Positions 55,873 to 63,229 of a stretch of DNA of 64,000 bases are shown here, in pieces (position 1 is the stretch's first letter; each line of letters starts with the position of its first letter). The stretch is from Bacillus sp. IITD106. GTDB lineage: Bacteria > Bacillota > Bacilli > Bacillales > Bacillaceae_C. The DNA lies in NCBI RefSeq assembly GCF_019459225.1, contig NZ_JAIAZY010000024.1:1-64000 (forward strand), given 5' to 3'. The position numbers were made by a program, and so were the translations under genes. Under the pieces are notes generated by a model. That model did not search any database. It was not told where the DNA came from and saw only the letters and a list, made by a program, of their open reading frames with translations.

Positions 55873-55977
55873 GTTCAAAAAGTCCGGTAAAAAGACATAA
55901 GCTAGTTTCCGACGCACAGGACGTGCTAGTGTCAGCGTTTTTAGCCGACTTGGTCCTTTTTCTCCTTCTTTTTGAAC
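55873..55977. repeat. Fold-back (MITE-like) element with AGGAC-loop hairpin
   Basis: The ends GTTCAAAAAG (55873-55882) and CTTTTTGAAC (55968-55977) are exact inverted repeats. Inside, AGTCCGGTAAAAA mirrors TTTTTAGCCGACTT. The centre carries GCAC-AGGAC-GTGC (55914-55926), so CAGGACG at 55917-55923 sits in a hairpin loop just as in the four larger repeats. It lies between yjcG and the esterase gene, ending 5 nt beyond the yjcH stop. No coding frame. Confidence 0.8.
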
Positions 55978-55982
55978 ACGCA

Positions 55983-56705
55983 CTAATATGAAAACATTTT
56001 CTGCAAAGCTCTCTTTACGTCGGATTGCCAATACTTCCACGAATGTCCCCCATCAAACTCATCATAAAATGTATTAAAACCTTTATCTAGGAATAGCTGA
56101 TGAAGTTTTCTGTTTGGAGTTAGAAAATCGCGATTATTAGATACTTTTACAACTGACTCTTCTTTTCCTATAACATGATAAACGTCGAGAAGCGATGAAT
56201 TTTGATTGTTTTTAACAGCTTCAAGAACGATGTCATCTACATATGGTGAATGTAAGATCACTTGACCAAATATGTTAGGATATTTTAAAGCTGTCATTAG
56301 AGATACTGTCCCTGCTAAACTATCTCCCATTAGTGTTCTACTTTTACCCATTCCTGTAGTAGGATACTCCTTATCAATCCATGGAACAAGCTCATGAGCC
56401 AGGAAACGAATATATGCTTCGTTTTGATTTCCATCTGGATGGTACTTATTTCTTCTATCTTTGACATTTTTATAATGTGATCCAACAATAATAATATTTT
56501 CGATTTTCCCTTGATCAATTAGTTCATCTGTATAACGGGCCAAACGACCCATTTGAAAATAATCCTTTCCATCTTGGACAATCAGTAAAGAATATTTATA
56601 AAGCGGTGAAAATGTCGCAGGTACATAAACTAACAACGATAATGTTTCACCAAGTTCATTGCTTTTAAAATCAATATCCGTAATGGTTCCTTGCGGGAAT
56701 GGCAT
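55983..56705 (-). CDS. yjcH: Alpha/beta hydrolase, esterase D/Fes-like (YjcH)
   Basis: A 240-residue hydrolase starting PFPQGTITDIDFKSNELGETLSLLVYVPATFSPLYKYSLLIVQDGKDYFQMG. The nucleophile elbow is GDSLAG (LMGDSLAGTVSLMTAL), and His is in EFDGGHSWKYWQ near the end. These proteins resemble ferric enterochelin esterase-type enzymes. Follows yjcG on the same strand as in B. subtilis. TAGGGAGGACTTAAA precedes the ATG. Confidence 0.9.
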   Translation of the reverse strand: MPFPQGTITDIDFKSNELGETLSLLVYVPATFSPLYKYSLLIVQDGKDYFQMGRLARYTDELIDQGKIENIIIVGSHYKNVKDRRNKYHPDGNQNEAYIRFLAHELVPWIDKEYPTTGMGKSRTLMGDSLAGTVSLMTALKYPNIFGQVILHSPYVDDIVLEAVKNNQNSSLLDVYHVIGKEESVVKVSNNRDFLTPNRKLHQLFLDKGFNTFYDEFDGGHSWKYWQSDVKRALQKMFSY

Positions 56706-56885
56706 TTTAAGTCCTCCCTAAAACTTATTGGTGAATATTTTACCACAGAAATGTGTGAAATATGGAATCAAATGCATAGAACGTTCTTCATATAGGCATA
56801 AAGTCTTGAAAATGGCTTTCTTTGTTCTTTTATAAGAAATATATGATAGAATTGTGACATAATTATCCTAAAAGGAGGAAAATAC

Positions 56886-57917
56886 GTGAAAAGAAAAAGT
56901 CTTTTTTTAGGTGCGGCACTTATCATCATGTTGTCCATCTTTTTAACCGCTTGTGGAAGTAGTAAAAATGAAGGTGAAAAGAATACAGGCGGTAATAATA
57001 AAGGTCAAGAAACAGCAGAAAACGGTAAAAAGGATTATGGAATTAAATTCCTAAGTATTGCGACTGGCGGTACAGGAGGAACGTATTATCCACTTGGTGG
57101 TAATTTTGCCAGCATCATTCAAGATGCTACTGGCATTGAATCGAATGCAGTAACATCAAACGCATCTGCGGAAAATATGGCGCTTATTAAGAAAAAAGAG
57201 GTAGAGGTTGCATTTACGCAAACAGATATCGCTACGTATGCGAGCGAAGGTACAATGATGTTTAATGGAGAAAAAGTTGATAACGTAAGAGGGCTCGGGA
57301 CATTGTACCCAGAGACAATTCAAATCGTTACAACGGCTAAGAGTGGAATTAAATCAGTTGAAGATTTAAAAGGAAAATCGGTTTCGGTCGGAGAAGCTGG
57401 TTCTGGAACGAGAGCAAACGCCGAACAAATTTTAGAGATGTATGGAATGACAGTAGATGATGTCAAAGCTCGTAATCTTTCTTTCGATGATTCTACTACG
57501 GGAATCCAAGATGGAACAATTGATGCTGCATTTATTACAGCTGGAACGCCGACTGGTGCAGTTGAAGGGTTGGCGGCAACAGAAGACGTAGTGATTGTCC
57601 CGCTTGATAGTGATAAAATTGATGCATTGATTGATAAGTATCCGTATTATGCGAAGGAAACAATTCCAACTGGAACATATCCTTCTGTAAAAGAGGATGT
57701 TGAAACAGTTGCAGTTCAAGCTATGCTCGTTGTCAGCAGCGATATGACCGATGATCTTGTATACGATATGACTAAAGCTATTTTTGAAAATACAGATAAA
57801 ATTGGCCACGCAAAAGGGAAGCTGATTAAAACTGAAAATGCACTTAATGGAATGGGTATTGAAATCCATCCTGGTGCTAAGAAATATTTTGATGAAAAAG
57901 GAGTTTCAGTAAAATAA
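56886..57917 (+). CDS. TAXI-family TRAP transporter solute-binding lipoprotein
   Basis: A 343-residue extracytoplasmic receptor with a lipoprotein signal (KRKSLFLGAALIIMLSIFLTACGSS, lipobox LTAC) and a Gly/Asn/Lys linker. The TAXI domain contains LSIATGGTGGTYYPLGGNFASII, EVAFTQTDIATYA, VSVGEAGSGTRANAEQIL and DGTIDAAFITAGTPTGAV. AAAAGGAGGAAAATAC precedes the GTG. It delivers an organic acid, possibly glutamate or a dicarboxylate, to the permease downstream; the ligand is not predictable. Confidence 0.94.
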   Translation: MKRKSLFLGAALIIMLSIFLTACGSSKNEGEKNTGGNNKGQETAENGKKDYGIKFLSIATGGTGGTYYPLGGNFASIIQDATGIESNAVTSNASAENMALIKKKEVEVAFTQTDIATYASEGTMMFNGEKVDNVRGLGTLYPETIQIVTTAKSGIKSVEDLKGKSVSVGEAGSGTRANAEQILEMYGMTVDDVKARNLSFDDSTTGIQDGTIDAAFITAGTPTGAVEGLAATEDVVIVPLDSDKIDALIDKYPYYAKETIPTGTYPSVKEDVETVAVQAMLVVSSDMTDDLVYDMTKAIFENTDKIGHAKGKLIKTENALNGMGIEIHPGAKKYFDEKGVSVK

Positions 57918-57931
57918 ATAGGTGGAATAAA

Positions 57932-57972
57932 GGAATAGACCGTTTTATCGATTCGGTCTATTCTTTCACTTT
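57932..57972 (+). terminator. Intercistronic hairpin after the TAXI receptor gene
   Basis: GAATAGACCG (57933-57942) pairs perfectly with CGGTCTATTC (57954-57963) and has a weak T-rich tail. It probably attenuates transcription so that the receptor is made in excess of the permease, or protects the receptor mRNA. Confidence 0.65.
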
Positions 57973-58000
57973 TCCATTTTCTATCATTGGAGACTTGAAA

Positions 58001-58510
58001 GTGAAAATCGTAAAATTTGGTCTTTTAATATTTATTATTTTTTTATTTTTTTGTATCCCCTTCCAAAAATCATTTGTTATAGAAAACGGAAAAACTGGGA
58101 AGGTCCTCGCTCACTTTCCAATACAACAATCAAACAAAACCTTTCACATTCTTTATACTCATTCCATTCATAAATCCGAAGTGAAAGAGACATATAAGAT
58201 TATAAAAAAAGATAAAATACGACTAACAGAAATAATGTATGAAGATACCGCAATTGGTATGCCTTCCAATGCAGAGGAAGGGGAGATATTTGAAATGATT
58301 GATGGAAAATATGTTATCCGCAATATAAAAAGGGATTTTCAATCTATTAATATGAGGGTGGCCCAAGTAGTAGGCGATCACACATTATTAGTGAATGGGC
58401 ACAAAATGAAGTTTTCTAAAATAGTGAAGCCTGGTACATTAGTAAAGTTAAAAGTTAAGCGTTTATCGTCGTTGCAGTTATGGAGAGGAGTGAATATTGT
58501 TGGTAAATGA
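58001..58510 (+). CDS. DUF1850 protein of the TRAP operon
   Basis: A 169-residue protein with one N-terminal membrane segment (IVKFGLLIFIIFLFFCIPFQKSF) and an extracytoplasmic beta domain typical of DUF1850 (FHILYTHSIHKSEVKETYKI). This family is regularly encoded between TAXI receptor and fused permease genes, but its role is unknown. GTG 58001 has TGGAG 8 nt upstream. The end overlaps the permease start by 14 bp. Confidence 0.85.
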   Translation: MKIVKFGLLIFIIFLFFCIPFQKSFVIENGKTGKVLAHFPIQQSNKTFHILYTHSIHKSEVKETYKIIKKDKIRLTEIMYEDTAIGMPSNAEEGEIFEMIDGKYVIRNIKRDFQSINMRVAQVVGDHTLLVNGHKMKFSKIVKPGTLVKLKVKRLSSLQLWRGVNIVGK

Positions 58511-60446
58511 ACATGAAACATTATCATTGGAAAAACAGCAAGAGATATTAGAGAAATACGATCCGGAATCGGCAACAAGAAGGTTGAAAGGGTCGATTGG
58601 CATTATTGTTTTTGTTGGCCTGCTCGCTTTTTCTATCTTTCAGCTTTACGCATCTATTACTGGGACTGTACCTAGACAAATATTACTGTCGATACACTTA
58701 GGATTTGCTTTATCACTCATTTTTATTTTGTTTCCAGCCAGTAGGAAAACACGGAAAAAAGACTCTGTTGCCTGGTATGATTACATACTTTCCTTACTTG
58801 CAATTGGAGTAGGAGCTTATTGGCCATTAATGTTAGAAACAATCGTAAACAGGGTAGGTGTTTTAACGTCTCTTGATTTAACTGTTGGAACAATAGGGAT
58901 TTTATTAACGCTGGAAGCTACAAGAAGAGCTGTCGGTCTTCCGATTACGATTATTTCGTCATTATTTATTGCATATGCGTATTTTGGTCAATTGATGCCG
59001 GGTTTTTTAGCGCATCGCGGGTTGAATTTTGAGGCGCTAGTAAACACATTGTTTTTTACTTCGCAAGGTATTCTAGGAACGCCTTTATACGTATCTGCTA
59101 CTTTTATTTTCCTATTTTTACTTTTTGGAGCGTTTCTTGTAAAAACAGGTGTAGGACAATATTTCAATGATTTAGCTTTATCTATTGCTGGGAGAAGAAT
59201 TGGTGGGCCAGCAAAAGTAGCGATTTTTTCAAGTGCTCTACAAGGGACGATCAGCGGTAGCTCCGTCGCAAACGTTGTAACATCGGGTTCCTTTACGATT
59301 CCAATGATGAAAAAGCTAGGCTATAGAAAGGAATTCGCAGGAGCCGTTGAAGCAGCAGCATCGACTGGTGGGCAAATCATGCCGCCGGTTATGGGAGCAG
59401 CAGCGTTTTTGATGGTCGAGTTTATTGGTGGAATTAGCTATTGGGATATTGCAAAAGCAGCCGCCATTCCTGCCGTTCTATATTTTACAGGTATTTGGAT
59501 TATGACCCACTTTGAAGCAAAGAGAGTCGGACTTAAGGGACTAACAAAAGAAGAAATGCCAAATCGGAAAGAGGTTTTATCGAAAATTTATCTGCTTATT
59601 CCGATTTTATTGGTTATTATACTTTTAATGAGTGGAGTAAGTGTCATGAGGGCCGCTCTTTATTCTATTGTTGGTACCATCGTAGTTAGTGCTATTCGTA
59701 AAGATACTCGAATTGGGTTTAAACAAATGATTGAAGCGTTAGTCGATGGAGCACGAACTGCCTTATCGGTTGCTGCCGCGACTGCCGCTGCGGGAATTAT
59801 CGTAGGAGTTGTAACGAAAACGGGGCTAGGCTTAAAGCTTGCGAACGGACTTGTTGGACTTGCGGACGAAAAATTGTTATTAACATTATTCTTTACAATG
59901 ATCACATCCTTAATTCTAGGAATGGGATCTCCAACAACAGCAAACTATGTTATTACATCAACAATCGCGGCACCTGCTATTATCCTTTTAGGAGTACCGG
60001 CACTTTCCGCACACCTTTTTGTATTCTATTTTGGAATCGTTGCCGACATCACGCCTCCGGTGGCGCTTGCTGCCTTTGCGGCTTCCGGAGTGGCGGGAGG
60101 AGAGCCGATAAGGACAGGGGTAAATGCATCGAAACTCGCCATTGCTGCTTTCGTCATACCATATATGTTTGTCCTATCGCCAGAACTATTAATGATAGAC
60201 ACGACGATATGGTATTTAATATGGGTTGTGTTTACAGCCTTTACAGGAATGATCGGGATTGGTGCAGGGATCATCGGATTCTGGTATAGAAAATTGTATT
60301 GGTTTGAAAGAATTATTGCAGTGGTCGCAGGGTTGATGCTAATGTATCCAGAAGGGCTGAGCGATACTATTGGCACCATATTATTTGTAATATTACTTGC
60401 AAGCCAAATCATGACGAAAAATAAAGGTAAATATAGATTAGCATAA
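58497..60446 (+). CDS. TRAP transporter permease, DctM/DctQ fusion
   Basis: A 649-residue membrane protein with about 18 helices. The N-terminal part contains the small DctQ-like domain, and the rest is DctM: FLLFGAFLVKTGVGQYFNDLALSIAGRRIGGPAKVAIFSSALQGTISGSSVANVVTSGSFTIPMMKKLGY and MGSPTTANYVITSTIAAPAIILLGV. Import is driven by an ion gradient with the TAXI receptor. TTG 58497 follows GAGGAG by 6 nt. A strong terminator follows. Confidence 0.95.
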   Translation: MLVNEHETLSLEKQQEILEKYDPESATRRLKGSIGIIVFVGLLAFSIFQLYASITGTVPRQILLSIHLGFALSLIFILFPASRKTRKKDSVAWYDYILSLLAIGVGAYWPLMLETIVNRVGVLTSLDLTVGTIGILLTLEATRRAVGLPITIISSLFIAYAYFGQLMPGFLAHRGLNFEALVNTLFFTSQGILGTPLYVSATFIFLFLLFGAFLVKTGVGQYFNDLALSIAGRRIGGPAKVAIFSSALQGTISGSSVANVVTSGSFTIPMMKKLGYRKEFAGAVEAAASTGGQIMPPVMGAAAFLMVEFIGGISYWDIAKAAAIPAVLYFTGIWIMTHFEAKRVGLKGLTKEEMPNRKEVLSKIYLLIPILLVIILLMSGVSVMRAALYSIVGTIVVSAIRKDTRIGFKQMIEALVDGARTALSVAAATAAAGIIVGVVTKTGLGLKLANGLVGLADEKLLLTLFFTMITSLILGMGSPTTANYVITSTIAAPAIILLGVPALSAHLFVFYFGIVADITPPVALAAFAASGVAGGEPIRTGVNASKLAIAAFVIPYMFVLSPELLMIDTTIWYLIWVVFTAFTGMIGIGAGIIGFWYRKLYWFERIIAVVAGLMLMYPEGLSDTIGTILFVILLASQIMTKNKGKYRLA

Positions 60447-60469
60447 CTGTGTTATGTATGGATACCTTA

Positions 60470-60512
60470 TACGGTCACTATGAGAGATCATTGTGACCGT
60501 AAACTTTTTTGC
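60470..60512 (+). terminator. Terminator of the TRAP operon
   Basis: ACGGTCAC (60471-60478) pairs with GTGACCGT (60493-60500) and extends inward with ATGA/TCAT, followed by six T. Confidence 0.85.
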
Positions 60513-60564
60513 ATTAAATGATCCGGTAATCTAATAGGATAATGGAAGAATCCAGAAAAAGACA

Positions 60565-60593
60565 TTGACTGTAAGCAAAGTTCATTGTATATT
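60565..60593 (+). promoter_or_regulatory. Promoter of the tRNA-Val gene
   Basis: TTGACT (60565-60570) and TATATT (60588-60593) are separated by 17 bp. The tRNA begins 25 nt downstream of the -10. Confidence 0.75.
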
Positions 60594-60618
60594 ATTAATT
60601 GTCCAGTTTAATACATAC

Positions 60619-60690
60619 GATCCGATAGTTCAGTGGGAGAATACATCCTTGACAGGGATGGGGTCGGGGGTTCGAATCCCTCTCGGATCA
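60619..60690 (+). tRNA. tRNA-Val (GAC)
   Basis: A 72-nt cloverleaf. Acceptor GATCCGA pairs with TCGGATC (60683-60689), discriminator A. The anticodon stem CATCC/GGATG encloses loop TTGACAG, giving anticodon GAC for Val codons GUC/GUU. The T arm GGGGG-TTCGAAT-CCCTC carries the universal TTC. No 3' CCA is encoded. It is an isolated tRNA gene with its own promoter and terminator, and its 3' half is duplicated at 61992. Confidence 0.93.
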
Positions 60691-60740
60691 TCAATCAAAA
60701 GAAGCGTTAATCCTTTACATATAAAAGGGTTAGCGCTTTT
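60651..60740 (+). repeat. Direct repeat A: tRNA-Val 3' half plus terminator
   Basis: This stretch from the anticodon loop to the terminator recurs at 61992-62083. The 20 nt ATCCCTCTCGGATCATCAAT (60676-60695) are identical in both. After one differing base, another stretch of about 21 nt is identical. The terminator stems are alike but diverged. This could be the attachment-site arrangement of a small integrated element. Confidence 0.8.
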
Positions 60741-60748
60741 TCTTTTTT
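60702..60748 (+). terminator. Terminator of the tRNA-Val gene
   Basis: AAGCGTTAATCCTTT (60702-60716) pairs with AAAGGGTTAGCGCTT (60724-60738), with two wobbles, followed by T-rich sequence. Confidence 0.85.
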
Positions 60749-61110
60749 TAAAATCAGCGTGCTTTTTCCCTGAATAATAATTCATTGCACTAATACTGCA
60801 CTAACCCGGATTCCATATCGTGCCAGCTACGAATTGAACTGCTGGAAGGCTGGGGTCAGCGGATTGATTTCGAGAATGTTATAGGAGTGTCATGTCAGTC
60901 ATTGAATAAATGTGGCTCAAATTATCATCTATTTACATTTATTTTCCTTAAAAGGATTTTTGATTGAATGTATAGAATTTTAAATAAATCCAACTAAAAT
61001 TTTTGAGGATAAATTTATTATGTTTCGGTAGAGGCGAAAGTCGATTATCAATCATCAATCATCAATCATCTTTCATCAAACATTATGAAATATTGGGGAT
61101 GTTGAAAATT
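60749..61110. other. Non-coding stretch upstream of the S51-like gene with a heptamer array
   Basis: No gene is supported. It contains TGCACTAA twice (from about 60787 and 60797). Around 61045-61068 the heptamer TCAATCA is repeated three times in tandem, with a degenerate unit after it. The heptamer resembles the tRNA 3' flank ATCATCAATCA. GGGGATG before 61111 is the ribosome site of the next gene. No integrase remnant was recognised. Confidence 0.5.
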
Positions 61111-61773
61111 ATGAAATTACTGCTCACATCTGCAGGAGTCAATAACAAAAGCATACATGACGCGTTAGTTGACATGCTGGGCAAGCCAATCGCCGACTCC
61201 AACGCCCTGTGCATCCCCACCGCGATGTACGGACATCCCTGGGTCGGCCCCGGCGTCAAAACATGGCAGTTCATCAGCGGGAATTCCGATAATCCCATGG
61301 TCGACATGGGTTGGAAGTCCGTCGGCGTGCTAGAGCTTACAGCGCTGCCAAGCATCGACGAAGACCGCTGGGTGCCGCTGGTCCGGGAGACGGACGTCAT
61401 GCTGGTGTCGGGCGGCGACGCCCTCTACCTGTGCCACTGGATGCGGCAATCCGGGCTGGCAGACCTCTTGCCGTCGCTGCACGCAGTCTATGTGGGAATG
61501 AGTGCTGGAAGCATGGTGATGGCACCTAACATCGGGGAATTCTTCGTTGGCTGGACTCCACCCACCGGTGGTGATGAAACGCTGGGACTGGTCGATTTTG
61601 CAATGTTTCCGCACCTGGGGATGTTGCCGTATAACACGATGGCTGCTGCAGAGAAATGGGCCGCTGGGATGCAGGGGCCGGCATATGCAATTGATGATCA
61701 AACCGCAATCAAAGTGATCGATGGAGAGGTCGAAGTTGTATCCGAAGGGCATTGGAAACTGTTTTCGCCCTGA
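61111..61773 (+). CDS. Peptidase S51 / dipeptidase E-like protein, GC-rich and probably acquired
   Basis: A 220-residue class I glutamine-amidotransferase-like protein of the S51 group. It starts KLLLTSAGVNNKSIHDALVDMLGKPIADSNALCIPTAMYGH. The conserved strand DVMLVSGGDALYLCHWMRQSGL is followed by the nucleophile elbow VGMSAGSMVMAP (Ser) and LVDFAMFPHLG (His). The DNA is visibly richer in G and C than all neighbours, with different codon choice, and lies between two copies of the tRNA-Val 3' end: strong signs of transfer. The ATG at 61111 is preferred over the frame start at 61003. Function: probable Asp-X dipeptidase or related hydrolase. Confidence 0.85.
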   Translation: MKLLLTSAGVNNKSIHDALVDMLGKPIADSNALCIPTAMYGHPWVGPGVKTWQFISGNSDNPMVDMGWKSVGVLELTALPSIDEDRWVPLVRETDVMLVSGGDALYLCHWMRQSGLADLLPSLHAVYVGMSAGSMVMAPNIGEFFVGWTPPTGGDETLGLVDFAMFPHLGMLPYNTMAAAEKWAAGMQGPAYAIDDQTAIKVIDGEVEVVSEGHWKLFSP

Positions 61774-61991
61774 TATTACTCCGCAGCTAAACTTAATCAA
61801 AAAAACGTTGACAAGATTCTTGTGATGAATTGGTAAAATAAATTAGTTAAGGTTTTGTCACTCCCAACAATACCTTGTAGTTGATAAAATCCAAAACTAC
61901 CTAATGGGCTCGAAATTTTTTGTCTCCAATAAAATGCAGTGGAAATGTGTATTTAAATCCGTTTAGCGAAAAAATTATTTTTAAGAGAATA
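61774..61991. other. Non-coding stretch downstream of the S51-like gene
   Basis: AT-rich, with no supported gene, terminator or mobile-element protein. TTGACA at about 61810 has no good -10 at the right distance. Confidence 0.4.
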
Positions 61992-62083
61992 GACAGGGAT
62001 TGGATCGAGGACGATGATCCCTCTCGGATCATCAATGAAAAGAAGCGTTAATCCTTTATTTATCAAGGGTTTGGCGTTTTTTT
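61992..62083 (+). repeat. Direct repeat B: degenerate tRNA-Val 3' half with terminator
   Basis: GACAGGGAT matches the anticodon-loop end of tRNA-Val. The T arm is mutated (no TTCGAAT), and then ATCCCTCTCGGATCATCAAT (62017-62036) and the downstream terminator-like sequence match repeat A. There is no 5' half, so this is not a functional tRNA. Confidence 0.8.
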
Positions 62084-62298
62084 ATTTTAAAAAATTCCCT
62101 AGATAAATATTTCTTGCCCTAGTGCGTGACAAACCTGTTAATGGGCTTGCACATCTTATGCTTATAAGACCAGAAGGTAAGAATATCTTTTGAGCGACGA
62201 AGATTGTGAGGAAAGTACTGACGGGATAGATAAGTTCAAAGAATTTACTTGATGTATGAGAAAAAATATATTTATGCCAGTCCTGTCAAAGATAAACA
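62084..62298. other. Non-coding stretch upstream of the ArsR-type gene
   Basis: No gene is supported. The part right after repeat B (TTCCCTAGATAAATATTTCTTGC...) faintly resembles the sequence after repeat A, so the duplication may once have been longer. Confidence 0.4.
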
Positions 62299-62347
62299 TT
62301 GACACGACACTAAATAGTGTCCTATAATAAAGACACTAATTGGTGTC
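62299..62347 (+). promoter_or_regulatory. Promoter with two operator palindromes for the ArsR/SRPBCC pair
   Basis: TTGACA (62299-62304) and TATAAT (62323-62328) are 18 bp apart. GACACTAAATAGTGTC (62306-62321) fills the spacer, and GACACTAATTGGTGTC (62332-62347) covers the start region. Both are 16-bp dyads with the same half-sites, 26 bp apart. They are very likely autoregulatory operators of the ArsR-family protein encoded next. Confidence 0.8.
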
Positions 62348-62372
62348 CAATGTATAAAGGAGGGAGGAGATC

Positions 62373-62696
62373 TTGAACGAGAAAAATCAAGAGCGAGATG
62401 TTTATAGTGCCGTCGCTGATCCAACAAGACGCAAATTGCTGCATTTGTTAGCAGATGCAGATGAGTTAGCTCTTCACGAATTAACCCCACATTTTCAAAT
62501 GGGGCGTACTGCTGTTTCTAAACATCTGGCTATTCTTAAAAAAGCTGGTTTAGTCGCTGACCGTAAAGTTGGCAGAGAAACAAGGTATCGGCTAAATGCA
62601 GCTCCTTTAAAGGAGATTCAAGATTGGGTATCTTTTTACGAGAAGTTTTGGACGGATCGAATGATACTTTTAAAAAGTTTATTAGAGGAGGAGTAA
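62373..62696 (+). CDS. ArsR-family winged-helix transcription regulator
   Basis: A 107-residue regulator with TTG start after GGAGGGAGGAG. The helix-turn-helix is clear: VYSAVADPTRRKLLHLLADADELALHELTPHFQMGRTAVSKHLAILKKAGLVADRKVGRETRYRLN. There are no Cys pairs of metal sensors, so it belongs to the SdpR/AHSA1-linked group rather than arsenic sensors. It is 3 nt from the SRPBCC gene and preceded by twin palindromes, so negative autoregulation is likely. Confidence 0.92.
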   Translation: MNEKNQERDVYSAVADPTRRKLLHLLADADELALHELTPHFQMGRTAVSKHLAILKKAGLVADRKVGRETRYRLNAAPLKEIQDWVSFYEKFWTDRMILLKSLLEEE

Positions 62697-62699
62697 ATA

Positions 62700-63110
62700 A
62701 TGGCAGATGTAACATTAGATTTTCAGTATAAAAGTTCAATTGAAAAAGTATGGAAGGCATTAACGGATTCGGATACTCTTGCAAAATGGATATGGAAAAA
62801 TGACTTTAAACCAATCGTAGGACATAAATTTCAATTCCGCTCCGAGCCAAATGAATGGTGGGATGGAATTGTTAATGGCGAAGTGATTGAAGTAGAGAAA
62901 CCTTATAAACTATCTTATACTTGGGCAAGTGCCGGGGAGACCACAACGATTACATGGACTTTGAAAAAAGGTGTGGATGGAACCACTCATCTCCATTTCG
63001 AACAATCTGGATTCAGTGAAGAAACAAAAGCCACCAAGGGAGCCATCGAGGGAGCTAAATATAGTTGGATGCAATTTGGCGGGCAACTCAAAGAGGTATT
63101 AGAACAATAA
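62700..63110 (+). CDS. SRPBCC (AHSA1-type) domain protein
   Basis: A 136-residue START/Bet v1-like protein: LDFQYKSSIEKVWKALTDSDTLAKWIWKNDFKPIVGHKFQFRSEPNEWWDGIVNGEVIEVEKPYKLSYTW and then TTITWTLKKGVDGTTHLHFEQSGF. Such AHSA1-like proteins are often paired with ArsR regulators and may bind a hydrophobic ligand. GAGGAGGAG at the end of the regulator gene gives its ribosome site, so the pair is co-translated. Confidence 0.92.
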   Translation: MADVTLDFQYKSSIEKVWKALTDSDTLAKWIWKNDFKPIVGHKFQFRSEPNEWWDGIVNGEVIEVEKPYKLSYTWASAGETTTITWTLKKGVDGTTHLHFEQSGFSEETKATKGAIEGAKYSWMQFGGQLKEVLEQ

Positions 63111-63229
63111 TTGCATTCGGACCAAACATCTTACCTTTGATGGTTATAAAACAGATCGCTAATGGTCTCCATTACCAACAAGTGATCTGTTTTGTACTAA
63201 TAAGATTTAAAAAAGGAGGTTGGGAAAAA

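Noticed and set aside
61045-61079. CRISPR-like array
   Set aside because: The repeat unit is 7 bp with no spacers and no cas genes nearby; it is a simple tandem repeat.
60749-61110. Integrase remnant between the tRNA and the S51-like gene
   Set aside because: Forward-frame translation gave no recognisable tyrosine-recombinase motif.
61992-62030. Second tRNA gene
   Set aside because: Only the 3' half is present and the T-arm TTC is mutated; there is no acceptor 5' strand or D arm.
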